Shown: piece by piece, positions 9,742-17,596 of the stretch
Position numbering within the stretch: position 1 is the stretch's first letter
Layout of the letters: every line of letters starts with the position of its first letter
The notes under the pieces: model-generated
What the model saw: the letters and a program-made list of their open reading frames with translations, nothing else
Told to the model about the DNA's origin: nothing
Database searches by the model: none
Virus record (IMG/VR): IMGVR_UViG_3300028800_000248
Coordinates: 1 to 31,026 of that record
Source of the DNA: a virus
Length of the DNA stretch: 31,026 bases
Direction: 5' to 3' (one strand)
Translations under genes and position numbers: made by a program

Positions 9742-9857
9742 AATATATTGAATGAGGTTGGGGAAAACAAGGCATAAAAAAATATAAACTATATATCACC
9801 ACAATAGCAATAATTGTGTATTTTAGTTGATATTAGACAATTTTTAGAGGAAACAAT
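9742..9857 (+). promoter_or_regulatory. Leader region upstream of the sheath gene
   Basis: This 116-base gap is the longest in the window. It is very AT-rich and includes TATAAA (9783-9788), a weak inverted repeat CACAAT/ATTGTG followed by TATTTT, and AGTTGATAT (9825-9833). A strong ribosome binding site (AGAGG) precedes the sheath ATG. A dedicated promoter for sheath and tube would be expected here because those proteins are needed in many copies, but no clear -35/-10 pair is visible. Confidence 0.3.
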
Positions 9858-12674
9858 ATGGCAGGCAATATACCCGGAGCACCAACAGCACTTCCTGGAG
9901 TTTACGATCAAGTCGAAACTCAATCCAGCGGCTCAGCAGTCCCTGGTGGGATCAGAATCGCTGCTATAATTGGCGAAGGTTCAAAGAGTGAAACACTAGT
10001 CGCCGCAGCTTTAGGTGGTGGTGTAGACGGCTTAAACCCCTCCTATACCAGTCCTATAGGCGCAGATGGTAGACATTTCGCGTTATCACTATTTCCTATA
10101 ATTTCTAACAGAACTCAATTATTCAAGAATGGGTTCCCACTTGTGGGAATTGAAGAGTTAATTGATGCCAATCCATTTTCTAATCAATATGATTATAGAG
10201 TTGATATTGCAACTGGACACATTCAGTTGCAAGGCGCCTACCTTGTAGATCAAGGTGGCACATTCTATAGAACATCAGCTACAAACGTAGGCATTGGTTC
10301 AATTCAGAATTTAACTTTACCAGATTTAGAAGCTCCAACCGAAACCTGGACCATCAAGTGTATTTCCGTTCAAAGAAATGCAATGAGTCAACCAATTGCA
10401 CAAACTGCAAAGTTTATCGCGACTGGAACTGTCTCTGGGAACGTCCTTGATGCAAATGGCAATCAAGTCGTATGGGTAGCAAATAATCAAGTTGTAACGA
10501 ATACAATTTTATCCTTCAGTATCAATGAAGGTGCAACTCCATTTAGAGAGGGTGACTCTTTCGTAATTCAAGTTAAGAGCGGCGTTCTTATTAGAAACGA
10601 TTCATTAACTGCGTCTTACATCCCAACACAAAATCTTAATGACCCACAATTGCTTGCAACAACTGCTGATGTAACCGCCAAGCACGGTGTCGCCAGCTTA
10701 TCTAACAATCTTTCATTAGGTTGCCAACTTGCATTTGAAAACGGCGCTCCAAGCATCATGTGCGTTCAAGCAGCACCTGCGGTTCCAAGAAGAACCTCAT
10801 ACGAGCTAGATCAAGATGGCGTCAATGCAAATTCAACGAATCCACAGGATTTCATCTACCCACTTCCACCAGGAGTTGTTCCAGATTTAGATTCGGATAT
10901 CCATGTCTTCGTTACTGATCCAACCACAAATATTGAAACTCAGCTATTACCAAACAAGTTTCCTTTCTATACGTTAGGAACTAGCGGACAACCAAGCGTT
11001 GATACATTCATTCTAGACAACGTAAATCCACCAAGTGGAAATTCGTTCTCATATAGCGTTATTCAACAAAATCAATCAGATATCGTTGGATACGACGGAT
11101 ACATCACAAACTATCCAGGCGACTCAAGCACACTACATTGTTATTTTAGCTCAGCCTCTAATACATTCGTAAGTGCCGATGTTGGAGATGTATTAGCGGT
11201 ATACGATGCAAAGAATGTGGCAAATACAGGCTACTACGTTATCGAGAACATCGTTAACGGAGCAATCGATGGCTACCTTTGTGACGTCAACCCAACGAGC
11301 TTAGTGTTCGAAGATTTCCGCACTAATTTCCCAGATTTCACGGTTCAAGCTCAAGGTGCGAATATCGCGTTTGAAGTAATCAACCCAGTGAATAATTCGG
11401 TTGTTACCTCTGGCACAGACGGTTACATTCCAAACATCGTATCTGTAAATAGCGGAGCTGCGATCTTCAGTAGCGTGTCACAGGTTAACTTCGGTGGCAT
11501 CGGTGGCATCACTGGCTATCAGTTAAAAATCAGTGGAACACCAAACAATAACGGATTGTATTTGATTACAAGTCCATCAGGCGGATCAATCACAATCACC
11601 AAAACTGTAACTACAGAGTCTAGCTTAAGATATGCGATCATTGATGCAACTGTAGTTGGTCAGTATGTTGTTCTTAATCACAACATCGTTCCAAACAATA
11701 ATTCAGTAAGAATTACATATGTTGATGAACGTGACGCACCATTCTTTGATGCGGGTTGGGAGACAGCATTAGCAGCTCTTGAAACTCAAGAAATTGATAT
11801 TCTTGTAACACTTCCTAAGTCAACAATTTCTATTATCTTCCAAAATGCATTTAATCATTGCGTAACAATGAGTAGTATTCTTAATAGAAAGGAAAGAATA
11901 TTCTTCACCGGCGCAATCAATGGATTGACCCCAGCTAACTTAACAGGGGCTCAATTGGCAGCGGTTGAACAACTTGGTGTATTCGAAGGTATTCCAAACA
12001 ATGATATTCCAACATTGTTAGCTGGGGAGCTTTCTGATATCGCGAACTACTCTGTCCCAGATGCTTTCGGTGACTCTTTCGCAGCTTATCGTTGTGTATA
12101 CTTCTATCCAGATCAAATCGTCGTTTCCAGCAATGGAAGCAATACATTGCTTGACGGATTCTATATTGCAGCAGCCGCAGCAGGATACTTATCAGGCGTT
12201 TCCAACGTTGCAATCCCACTTACAAAGAAAGTTATCGACGGATTTACAATTCTTAGAAACAAACAATTCTCTCCACTTACACTTTCTCAATTAGCTAACG
12301 CTGGTGTCTGTACCTTACAACCAGTTCAAGGCGGTGGACAAGTTGTTTGGGGAATCACAACAACACAAAGCGGATTCGTTGAAGAAAGAGAAATCAGCAT
12401 CGTGTTCATCAGAGACAGAATTGCCAAGTCTCTTAGATCTGGATTTGCTGGATACATTGGTATCGCCGCAGATAATAACATCATTGAAACCTTAAGTGCC
12501 CGTGCTAACTCACTATTATCAGGATTTATTGCCGCTGGACTTATAAGCGCATATAAAGATTTATTAGTTGTTCAAGACTCAGTTGATCCAACACAATGGA
12601 ATATTTCAGTTAGATGCCAACCAATCTACCCTGTTAACTTTATCTTAGTAACAGTATCTCTTGGTCTTCTATAA
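9858..12674 (+). CDS. Tail sheath protein
   Basis: At 938 aa this is larger than typical sheaths (about 400-700 aa). The N-terminus (ALPGVYDQVETQSSG, IRIAAIIGEG) and the C-terminal part from about residue 615 to the end are typical of the contractile sheath: DAGWETALAALE, the VYFYPDQIV strand, ASAGYLSG-like AAAAAGYLSGV, a segment ending in VVWGITTT, and EREISIVFIRDRIAKSLR. Between about residues 170 and 610 is a beta-rich insertion expected to decorate the outside of the tail. It carries three DGY tripeptides (near 413, 471 and 521), one in a GDVLAVYD...GYYVIENIV...DGY hairpin resembling the long fibre. The protein polymerises around the tube and contracts at infection. The next gene is the tube, as expected. 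Confidence 0.92.
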   Translation: MAGNIPGAPTALPGVYDQVETQSSGSAVPGGIRIAAIIGEGSKSETLVAAALGGGVDGLNPSYTSPIGADGRHFALSLFPIISNRTQLFKNGFPLVGIEELIDANPFSNQYDYRVDIATGHIQLQGAYLVDQGGTFYRTSATNVGIGSIQNLTLPDLEAPTETWTIKCISVQRNAMSQPIAQTAKFIATGTVSGNVLDANGNQVVWVANNQVVTNTILSFSINEGATPFREGDSFVIQVKSGVLIRNDSLTASYIPTQNLNDPQLLATTADVTAKHGVASLSNNLSLGCQLAFENGAPSIMCVQAAPAVPRRTSYELDQDGVNANSTNPQDFIYPLPPGVVPDLDSDIHVFVTDPTTNIETQLLPNKFPFYTLGTSGQPSVDTFILDNVNPPSGNSFSYSVIQQNQSDIVGYDGYITNYPGDSSTLHCYFSSASNTFVSADVGDVLAVYDAKNVANTGYYVIENIVNGAIDGYLCDVNPTSLVFEDFRTNFPDFTVQAQGANIAFEVINPVNNSVVTSGTDGYIPNIVSVNSGAAIFSSVSQVNFGGIGGITGYQLKISGTPNNNGLYLITSPSGGSITITKTVTTESSLRYAIIDATVVGQYVVLNHNIVPNNNSVRITYVDERDAPFFDAGWETALAALETQEIDILVTLPKSTISIIFQNAFNHCVTMSSILNRKERIFFTGAINGLTPANLTGAQLAAVEQLGVFEGIPNNDIPTLLAGELSDIANYSVPDAFGDSFAAYRCVYFYPDQIVVSSNGSNTLLDGFYIAAAAAGYLSGVSNVAIPLTKKVIDGFTILRNKQFSPLTLSQLANAGVCTLQPVQGGGQVVWGITTTQSGFVEEREISIVFIRDRIAKSLRSGFAGYIGIAADNNIIETLSARANSLLSGFIAAGLISAYKDLLVVQDSVDPTQWNISVRCQPIYPVNFILVTVSLGLL

Positions 12675-12691
12675 CAGTTAAACAATATAGT

Positions 12692-12703
12692 GATATATAT
12701 AAT
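12692..12703 (+). promoter_or_regulatory. Candidate -10 element before the tube gene
   Basis: The sheath-tube gap contains GATATATATAAT, which includes the recurring octamer GATATATA and an exact TATAAT (12698-12703). No convincing -35 hexamer lies 17 bases upstream. A seven-T run and AGGAG ribosome binding site follow before the ATG at 12732. It could be a promoter boosting tube expression or merely AT-rich leader sequence. Confidence 0.3.
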
Positions 12704-12731
12704 AGTAGGGAATTTTTTTAGGAGTATTTAA

Positions 12732-13343
12732 ATGACTTATCCACAAACGGGCAGTACATTGTATGGCCCAAATGGGCAGAACGAAACTAGAGTATCGGTA
12801 TCAACAAATATAGTAATTAAAGTTGGTCCTAATACTATTGGAGCAATTCAAAAGTTAGATGTTGCCGAAGCCAGAAATATTCAAATGATTGATGAAGTTG
12901 GAACGGATGGTCATATCGACGGCGTTCCAAACAAGTCAACGGATATTTCAGGTGGATGCACCAGAATTCGTTTCGATAGAATGAGAGTTGCAGAAGCTTT
13001 CAGCAGAGGTTTCCTTCACGTCCATTCTCAAAGAGTTCCCTTCGACATCGTAATTATTGACAATTGGAACGGAGCCGGAAATTTATCTTTAGTTACAACA
13101 ATCAGAGGCGTATGGATTGAAAACATTTCATATGCTTACGGCGTTGATAACTGGATTGTCTCCGATGATATGAAGTGGAAAGCACAAGCAATTCAAACAA
13201 CCTTAGCTAACTCGTTCGCAGCTACTGGTGGAACAAGAAACATTCCTCTTGCAATCGATCCAATTGAACAAGCCGCAGACATTGGTCTTCGTCGTGGTTC
13301 TCTAGATGCACCAGGTTTATTACAAGCGTTCCTTCCATACTAA
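12732..13343 (+). CDS. Tail tube protein
   Basis: This 203-aa protein immediately follows the sheath and has the length expected of a myovirus tail tube subunit. The core of about residues 75-160 (RIRFDRMRVAEAF, then PFDIVIIDNW and a WIENISYAYGVDNWIVSDDMKWKA-type stretch) fits the paired beta-sheet tube fold. Tube subunits stack as hexameric rings inside the sheath and form the DNA channel. A strong AGGAG ribosome binding site precedes ATG. An intrinsic terminator lies right after the gene, consistent with high expression of the sheath-tube pair. Confidence 0.85.
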   Translation: MTYPQTGSTLYGPNGQNETRVSVSTNIVIKVGPNTIGAIQKLDVAEARNIQMIDEVGTDGHIDGVPNKSTDISGGCTRIRFDRMRVAEAFSRGFLHVHSQRVPFDIVIIDNWNGAGNLSLVTTIRGVWIENISYAYGVDNWIVSDDMKWKAQAIQTTLANSFAATGGTRNIPLAIDPIEQAADIGLRRGSLDAPGLLQAFLPY

Positions 13344-13368
13344 TATTTAACTCCACAATACTTATAAG

Positions 13369-13409
13369 TCCTATCTCAGTTGATATATAATCTTGAGGTA
13401 GGATTTTTT
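13369..13409 (+). terminator. Intrinsic terminator after the tail tube gene
   Basis: TCCTATCTCA (13369-13378) pairs with TGAGGTAGGA (13394-13403) over ten positions with a single T-G wobble. The 15-base loop is AT-rich, and six T residues follow directly (13404-13409). This is a textbook rho-independent terminator. The loop contains the recurring GATATATA and an exact TATAAT (13386-13391). It probably limits read-through from the highly expressed sheath and tube genes into the chaperone and tape measure genes. Confidence 0.85.
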
Positions 13410-13431
13410 GTATTTCAAGGGGTTGAAAAGA

Positions 13432-14190
13432 ATGAACAAAGTAAAAAGTGATTTAACTAATAAAAATTTTGGGGCTGGACATAAGGGTGGATTTAGAACC
13501 ATTGAAGTAACTGATGAGTCCGATCAACTATATGATTATAGCCAAGATCAAGGGCCACCGCCAAATTTAGAAGGCGCAGATCTTGAGACAGTTAATGCTC
13601 ATTTGAGATCCCGAGGGTTACCACCTATTGAATCGGCTAGACTAAAGGCTCAAGCCAGACAACCTCAAGCTAGACAACCGGAACCTGTAAGACAGGCAGA
13701 GGATGTCCCAATGGAAGAGTTTAATGAGATTGATAATCAAATTAGATATGCCAGAAAGGTAAAGTCAAGTGGTAAGGAAAGATTATCTGAAGGGGCAAAG
13801 AATCGCATTGAAACACTATGCGATATGTTTAGAAAAACTAAAGAAGTAGAAATCGAAGGTCAAGTCTTCGTGTTGCGAACTCTAAAGGGCAAAGAGATTA
13901 AACAAGCTTTGATGGCGTCGGCAGCTTTTGATGGTACCGTTGAATTGGCATTTGAAAGTAGAAGACAATTTTTAGCCCGATCGTTAACACATGTTGCCGG
14001 AAATGAAATTGGAATGTTCTTGGGCGATAACTCAATCGAAGCAAAATTAGAATTTATCGAAGAACTCGATGAACCAATTATCGCAAGATTAAATGCTGAA
14101 TATGCAGCGTTAGACAAGTTAAGCAAAGATAAGTATAAGTTTCAATCAGCTGCGGATGCTGATGAGGTCTCGGCTGATTTAAAAAAATAA
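13432..14190 (+). CDS. Tail assembly chaperone, short form (gpG-like)
   Basis: I choose ATG 13432 (252 aa): AAGGGG lies nine bases upstream, whereas the in-frame TTG at 13408 overlaps the terminator T-run. An acidic, glutamine- and proline-rich N-terminal half contains the repeated QARQPQARQPEP (about residues 73-84). The second half (LKGKEIKQALMASAAFDG, ARSLTHVAGNEIG, LEFIEELDEPIIARLNAEY) resembles tail assembly chaperones that coat the tape measure protein during tail assembly. The location between tube and tape measure is the classic place for this gene. The last codons carry a -1 frameshift signal, so part of the ribosomes should make a longer form. Confidence 0.8.
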   Translation: MNKVKSDLTNKNFGAGHKGGFRTIEVTDESDQLYDYSQDQGPPPNLEGADLETVNAHLRSRGLPPIESARLKAQARQPQARQPEPVRQAEDVPMEEFNEIDNQIRYARKVKSSGKERLSEGAKNRIETLCDMFRKTKEVEIEGQVFVLRTLKGKEIKQALMASAAFDGTVELAFESRRQFLARSLTHVAGNEIGMFLGDNSIEAKLEFIEELDEPIIARLNAEYAALDKLSKDKYKFQSAADADEVSADLKK

Positions 14191-14540
14191 TAAATGAACC
14201 AGATCATAGGTTTCTCTGGTTCTTAGTAAAAACTTTCAAATGTATGCCGGATGACGAAATTATAGAGAATATGAATCCCGTTACAAAAATGTGGATGTTC
14301 TATAATTGGCTAGAAGATCAAAGAGATGATACTGAATTAGTGAAAAATCACGCATATCTATTAGGGTCTTTCTGGAATCCTGAAGCAGTTAAGAAACTTA
14401 CAGGCGAGGGTGGTCAAACACACACATCTACTGATGAAGAATTTGAGCAATCAACTCAATTAGTTATGCAAGACATTTTGGAAAAATCTGAAGTGCAGAA
14501 AGGAAAGAAAAAACGAAGAAGAAAAATTAAACAAGGCTAA
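13432..14540 (+). CDS. Tail assembly chaperone, frameshifted long form (gpGT-like)
   Basis: A -1 slip on the overlapping heptamers at 14178-14187 leads into a frame with no stop until 14540. The product joins residues 1-251 of the short form to 118 residues read from 14184, for 369 aa. Residues bridging the junction read KIINEPDHRF, then LWFLVKTFKC before the Met at 14244; this continuous, protein-like bridge is strong evidence that the second frame is normally reached by frameshifting. In lambda-type systems the long form binds the tape measure protein through its extra domain while the short form coats it. The ratio of the two forms cannot be read from sequence. Confidence 0.8.
14178..14222 (+). 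promoter_or_regulatory. Programmed -1 ribosomal frameshift signal
   Basis: TTTAAAA at 14178-14184 is read in phase as T TTA AAA, a classic slippery heptamer. It overlaps a second in-phase A AAA AAA at 14181-14187. The zero-frame TAA follows at once (14188-14190). GAACCAGA (14196-14203) then pairs perfectly with TCTGGTTC (14215-14222), an 8-bp stem with an 11-base loop, starting 8 bases after the second heptamer and 11 after the first. Slippery site, spacer, hairpin and open -1 frame together match known chaperone frameshift sites. Confidence 0.85.
14244..14540 (+). CDS. Distal (T) frame of the tail assembly chaperone
   Basis: As a stand-alone reading frame this would be 98 aa from ATG 14244, but no ribosome binding site precedes it, and its frame stays open upstream to the slippery site. 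I therefore regard it as the C-terminal part of the frameshift fusion. It contains an aromatic helical segment (KMWMFYNWLEDQ), an acidic middle and a very basic C-terminus (KGKKKRRRKIKQ) that may contact the acidic tape measure/chaperone complex or RNA. Independent initiation cannot be excluded, as another ATG lies four bases earlier in a different frame. Confidence 0.7.
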   Translation: MPDDEIIENMNPVTKMWMFYNWLEDQRDDTELVKNHAYLLGSFWNPEAVKKLTGEGGQTHTSTDEEFEQSTQLVMQDILEKSEVQKGKKKRRRKIKQG

Positions 14541-14543
14541 TAA

Positions 14544-16736
14544 ATGACTAATCCTACTGATCCAAATGCACTGACGAATCCTGTGAACGCTACAACTTCG
14601 GCAGTCACAGCATCCGACGATGCGATAACTAAATACAATGATAGTTTAAAACGTATTTCGCAAGAAGGCATTACGAACGTCATAACGTCATTACTTAGTT
14701 TGAATGAAAAATCAAAAGATTTGTTAGCTGCAACGAATTCTAATATTGACGCTATAGATTTGATAACTACCGAGGTATTAGGTGCCACGAAAGCTTTTGA
14801 TGGGTTCACTGATAATATAGCTGCGGTGAATCTATTTACAACCCAAATTACCGATTTGGGTGATGCAACAGCTTTTACTACCAACATCATGGCGAAGTTT
14901 GCTGGTAGCCTTGGAATGTCAGACGCATTTAGTAAAAGTGGTGGGGCAATTAAGGATTTCATCGGGAAGATAGCCGCCAGCGCCGATGGTGCCGTTAAGT
15001 TACAACAAGAATACATTGGTATGATGGGCGCCACAGGTGGATTGAGCCAAGTATTTACAGACGCTGGCGATAATCTCGGCAACCTGAATGATATGATGCA
15101 AGTACAAAGAACTTTAATTGATGATATTGCAGATTCCACAGCAACATCAGCTACAAAGGTATCATCGTTTTATGCGGCACTAGGTAAGGCTATACCTCAG
15201 TCAACCGACTTACAAGTTAATGCTGGTAACGAAGCTGGTCTCACGATGAACAATTTGGAAGCTGCAATGAAGCTTGCCACAGGCACGGGACGCACGCAAG
15301 GTGAAATGGTTAAGGACCTGTCTACGGCATGGGAAACGTACGGATTAGAGGGAGATAAGGCGTTAGAATTTACACAGAGAATGTCAGATTTATCTAGTAA
15401 GTTTAATATTAATCTTGATTATACAAGAGGATTCTTAACTGAAAATGCCAATGCATTTAAAATGCTTACTAATAATGGAACTGATGCTGCCGATACATTT
15501 AATAGATTATTTCCGGCATTAAGAGAAACTGGGTTAAGTGCAAAAGAAGCATCTGGATTAATTGGAGATGTAACGACTAGCGTATCTAAATTAACCATGG
15601 CTCAAAAAATACATTTATCTCAACAAATGGGTGGACCAGGTGGATTGAGAGGTGGTTTTCAAGTTGAGCAGATGATAAGAAAAGGTGATATCGATAAATT
15701 ATTACAGACTGAAATCAATGATGTCATAAAAAGAAATGGTGGTAGAATTTTTACTCAAGAAGAAGCCGCAAACGATGTTACTGGGTTTTCAGCGCAAGGC
15801 CTTCAACGCCAAAATGCAATGTTGCAGAGTGGCGCATTCGGTGGAATGGTTAAAGATTCCGGTACAGCGGAAAGACTTTTTGAAGCAGTAAAAAAAGGGA
15901 CTTCTGTAAAAGAGGCTTTGGAACCCGTAGCAAATACTGTTGCTAAGTCTGTAGATAGAGGCGCCCAGATCCAACAAACCACAAACACTATCCTTTCACA
16001 ACAACTAAGAAATCTTGAAAGACTTAGAGGTGTTGAATCAATTAAGGACTTAAAATTATTACAAAATACGGTAGGGACTGGAACTGCAACTACCGCTATA
16101 TCAGCGGAAAGTTTAAGAAATGCGACTGCTCAAGCTACGATTAAAGCTAATCAAGTAAGTTCAATATCCAATCAGCACATGGGTGGAACCGCAAGTGTAA
16201 TTGACACATCGAAAGAAAGAGAGCAAGTAGTTGTTGCGGCGATTGATCAGATGGAAGAGTTAGTTCCTAATATTTTAAAGCCAGCACTTGAGAGTCTTAA
16301 GCAAGCGATAACTTCATCAAAAGCAGAAGATCAATCTAAGGGTGCACAGGACTATCAAAAAGTAGTTGATGGGTTAACTCAACAACAAAATACGATAACA
16401 AAAAGTATGGCAGAGCATGGCGGTAAAATATCTCCAGAAGACCAAGAAAAATTAAAGGCTATCTCGAACGAAAGGGCTCAATTAGCAAGTTTGAGCAATA
16501 TGTATACAGAATATACAGGGCGTTCATTAGGGGTTGCTCAAGCGGCACAAACGGTTACGGCAAACCCTCCTAACGCTCAAACTAGTCGTGGTAGAGCCGG
16601 AGATGCGCCTGTGCCAATGCCACCTCAGAAAGTTATCATAGAAACAACTGGAATATCCTGCGTTCATTGTCACACGCCAATCGCAGTTAATCAACATACC
16701 AACATCATTACTGGTGGAGCAAGTACACCCAGATAA
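14544..16736 (+). CDS. Tape measure protein
   Basis: This 730-aa, mainly helical, Ala/Gln/Asn-rich protein directly follows the chaperone frames, the standard place for the tape measure protein that sets tail length and occupies the tube before DNA release. It has no clear transmembrane segment and no muramidase or peptidase motif that I can see. With the usual rise of about 0.15 nm per residue it predicts a tail of roughly 110 nm, an estimate only. Near the C-terminus (residues 706-710) it has CVHCH, a CXXCH motif, followed by His near 719. The ribosome binding site is AAGG in the end of the preceding frame. Confidence 0.85.
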   Translation: MTNPTDPNALTNPVNATTSAVTASDDAITKYNDSLKRISQEGITNVITSLLSLNEKSKDLLAATNSNIDAIDLITTEVLGATKAFDGFTDNIAAVNLFTTQITDLGDATAFTTNIMAKFAGSLGMSDAFSKSGGAIKDFIGKIAASADGAVKLQQEYIGMMGATGGLSQVFTDAGDNLGNLNDMMQVQRTLIDDIADSTATSATKVSSFYAALGKAIPQSTDLQVNAGNEAGLTMNNLEAAMKLATGTGRTQGEMVKDLSTAWETYGLEGDKALEFTQRMSDLSSKFNINLDYTRGFLTENANAFKMLTNNGTDAADTFNRLFPALRETGLSAKEASGLIGDVTTSVSKLTMAQKIHLSQQMGGPGGLRGGFQVEQMIRKGDIDKLLQTEINDVIKRNGGRIFTQEEAANDVTGFSAQGLQRQNAMLQSGAFGGMVKDSGTAERLFEAVKKGTSVKEALEPVANTVAKSVDRGAQIQQTTNTILSQQLRNLERLRGVESIKDLKLLQNTVGTGTATTAISAESLRNATAQATIKANQVSSISNQHMGGTASVIDTSKEREQVVVAAIDQMEELVPNILKPALESLKQAITSSKAEDQSKGAQDYQKVVDGLTQQQNTITKSMAEHGGKISPEDQEKLKAISNERAQLASLSNMYTEYTGRSLGVAQAAQTVTANPPNAQTSRGRAGDAPVPMPPQKVIIETTGISCVHCHTPIAVNQHTNIITGGASTPR

Positions 16737-16747
16737 CAAAGGAACAA

Positions 16748-17587
16748 ATGGCTTCGCCTATCGATAATATAATTAATGGTCTAACAAATGCTACAACTAC
16801 TAATCCCAATGATTCATTTGGTGGATTTAGTTCGCAACCAATTCCATCGGCTGATGGTAATGGTTTACCTTCAAGCAAAGTCCAAAATTATAGAGTTGGA
16901 CAAAATACAAGATCTTTAATCAGTTGGTTCGTGCCAGAATTTGGCGTTATCCAGATGTATATCAATCCTAAAAATATCAGTTACGCAGATAAAAAGCTAA
17001 TTAATAAAGAAAGAACTAAGGGTGGATTTATTTTACAATACTGGGGAGAAGAGTTAACCGCAATAACACTTAATGGAACTACGGGTAGTTCAGGTATCGA
17101 AGGTATAAATGTTTTGCATGAAATTTACCGTGCGGAGCAATATGCATTCGACGGTATCGGATTATCATTGGCTGCTGATAATGCTAATCAGGGAGCCGCT
17201 AACCAAATTATTGGAGGCATTGGTAACGCCATTGGTGGGTTGGCATCTGGCACTTCTGTTGGAAGTGATATTGGCGGATATATAGCTAAGTCTTTATTCG
17301 GAACAGACCCAGCTTCGCAGGCGCTTGCAGCCCAGAATATACCTTCCTTGGCACAATATGCATTTGGTGTTGAAATGTATTATTTAGGATGGATTTACAG
17401 AGGATATTTCGAATCAATGACCGTTAGAGAATCTGCTGACAATTTGGGGTTATTTGATTATGACATTAGTTTTAACGCAACTGAAAGACGCGGATATAGA
17501 TTGAATAACCTTCCTTGGCAAAAAAGCGCAACTAACGGGCCAAGCGGATATAATATTCCACTTTCATTCGGTGGGATTACACTTTAA
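16748..17587 (+). CDS. Baseplate / tail-tube initiator-like protein
   Basis: This 279-aa protein follows the tape measure gene with a good AAAGGAA ribosome binding site. Residues of about 70-123 (MYINPKNISYADKKLI, ERTKGGFILQYWGEEL, then a TGSSG turn) and 211-247 (YLGWIYRGYFESMTV, then GLFDYDISFNATE) form a pattern I associate with baseplate proteins that join tube and hub, comparable in place to Mu gp43 or T4 gp48/54. A glycine- and alanine-rich linker lies between them. No LysM or hydrolase motif is clear. The role as the ring on which the tube starts is inferred from position and pattern. Confidence 0.55.
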   Translation: MASPIDNIINGLTNATTTNPNDSFGGFSSQPIPSADGNGLPSSKVQNYRVGQNTRSLISWFVPEFGVIQMYINPKNISYADKKLINKERTKGGFILQYWGEELTAITLNGTTGSSGIEGINVLHEIYRAEQYAFDGIGLSLAADNANQGAANQIIGGIGNAIGGLASGTSVGSDIGGYIAKSLFGTDPASQALAAQNIPSLAQYAFGVEMYYLGWIYRGYFESMTVRESADNLGLFDYDISFNATERRGYRLNNLPWQKSATNGPSGYNIPLSFGGITL

Positions 17588-17596
17588 AGGAAGTAT

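Noticed and set aside
9810-9824. CACAAT/ATTGTG pair as an intrinsic terminator before the sheath gene
   Set aside because: The stem is only six bases, AT-rich and followed by a broken T-run, so it is too weak to call.
12061-12495. Two short + strand frames inside the sheath gene (77 and 63 aa)
   Set aside because: They lie wholly inside the conserved C-terminal sheath coding sequence in another frame and do not look like proteins.
13408-13431. TTG at 13408 as chaperone start
   Set aside because: It lies in the terminator T-run and lacks a ribosome binding site, whereas ATG 13432 has AAGGGG at good spacing.
14537-15139. 200-aa reading frame on the minus strand inside the tape measure gene
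   Set aside because: It mirrors the tape measure gene frame, has no ribosome binding site or independent support, and every other supported gene is on the + strand. Other minus-strand frames in the window are rejected for the same reason.
16659-16673. Reading the CXXCH in the tape measure as a true cytochrome c haem site
   Set aside because: The protein has no export signal and only one such motif in a non-redox context; metal binding is more likely.
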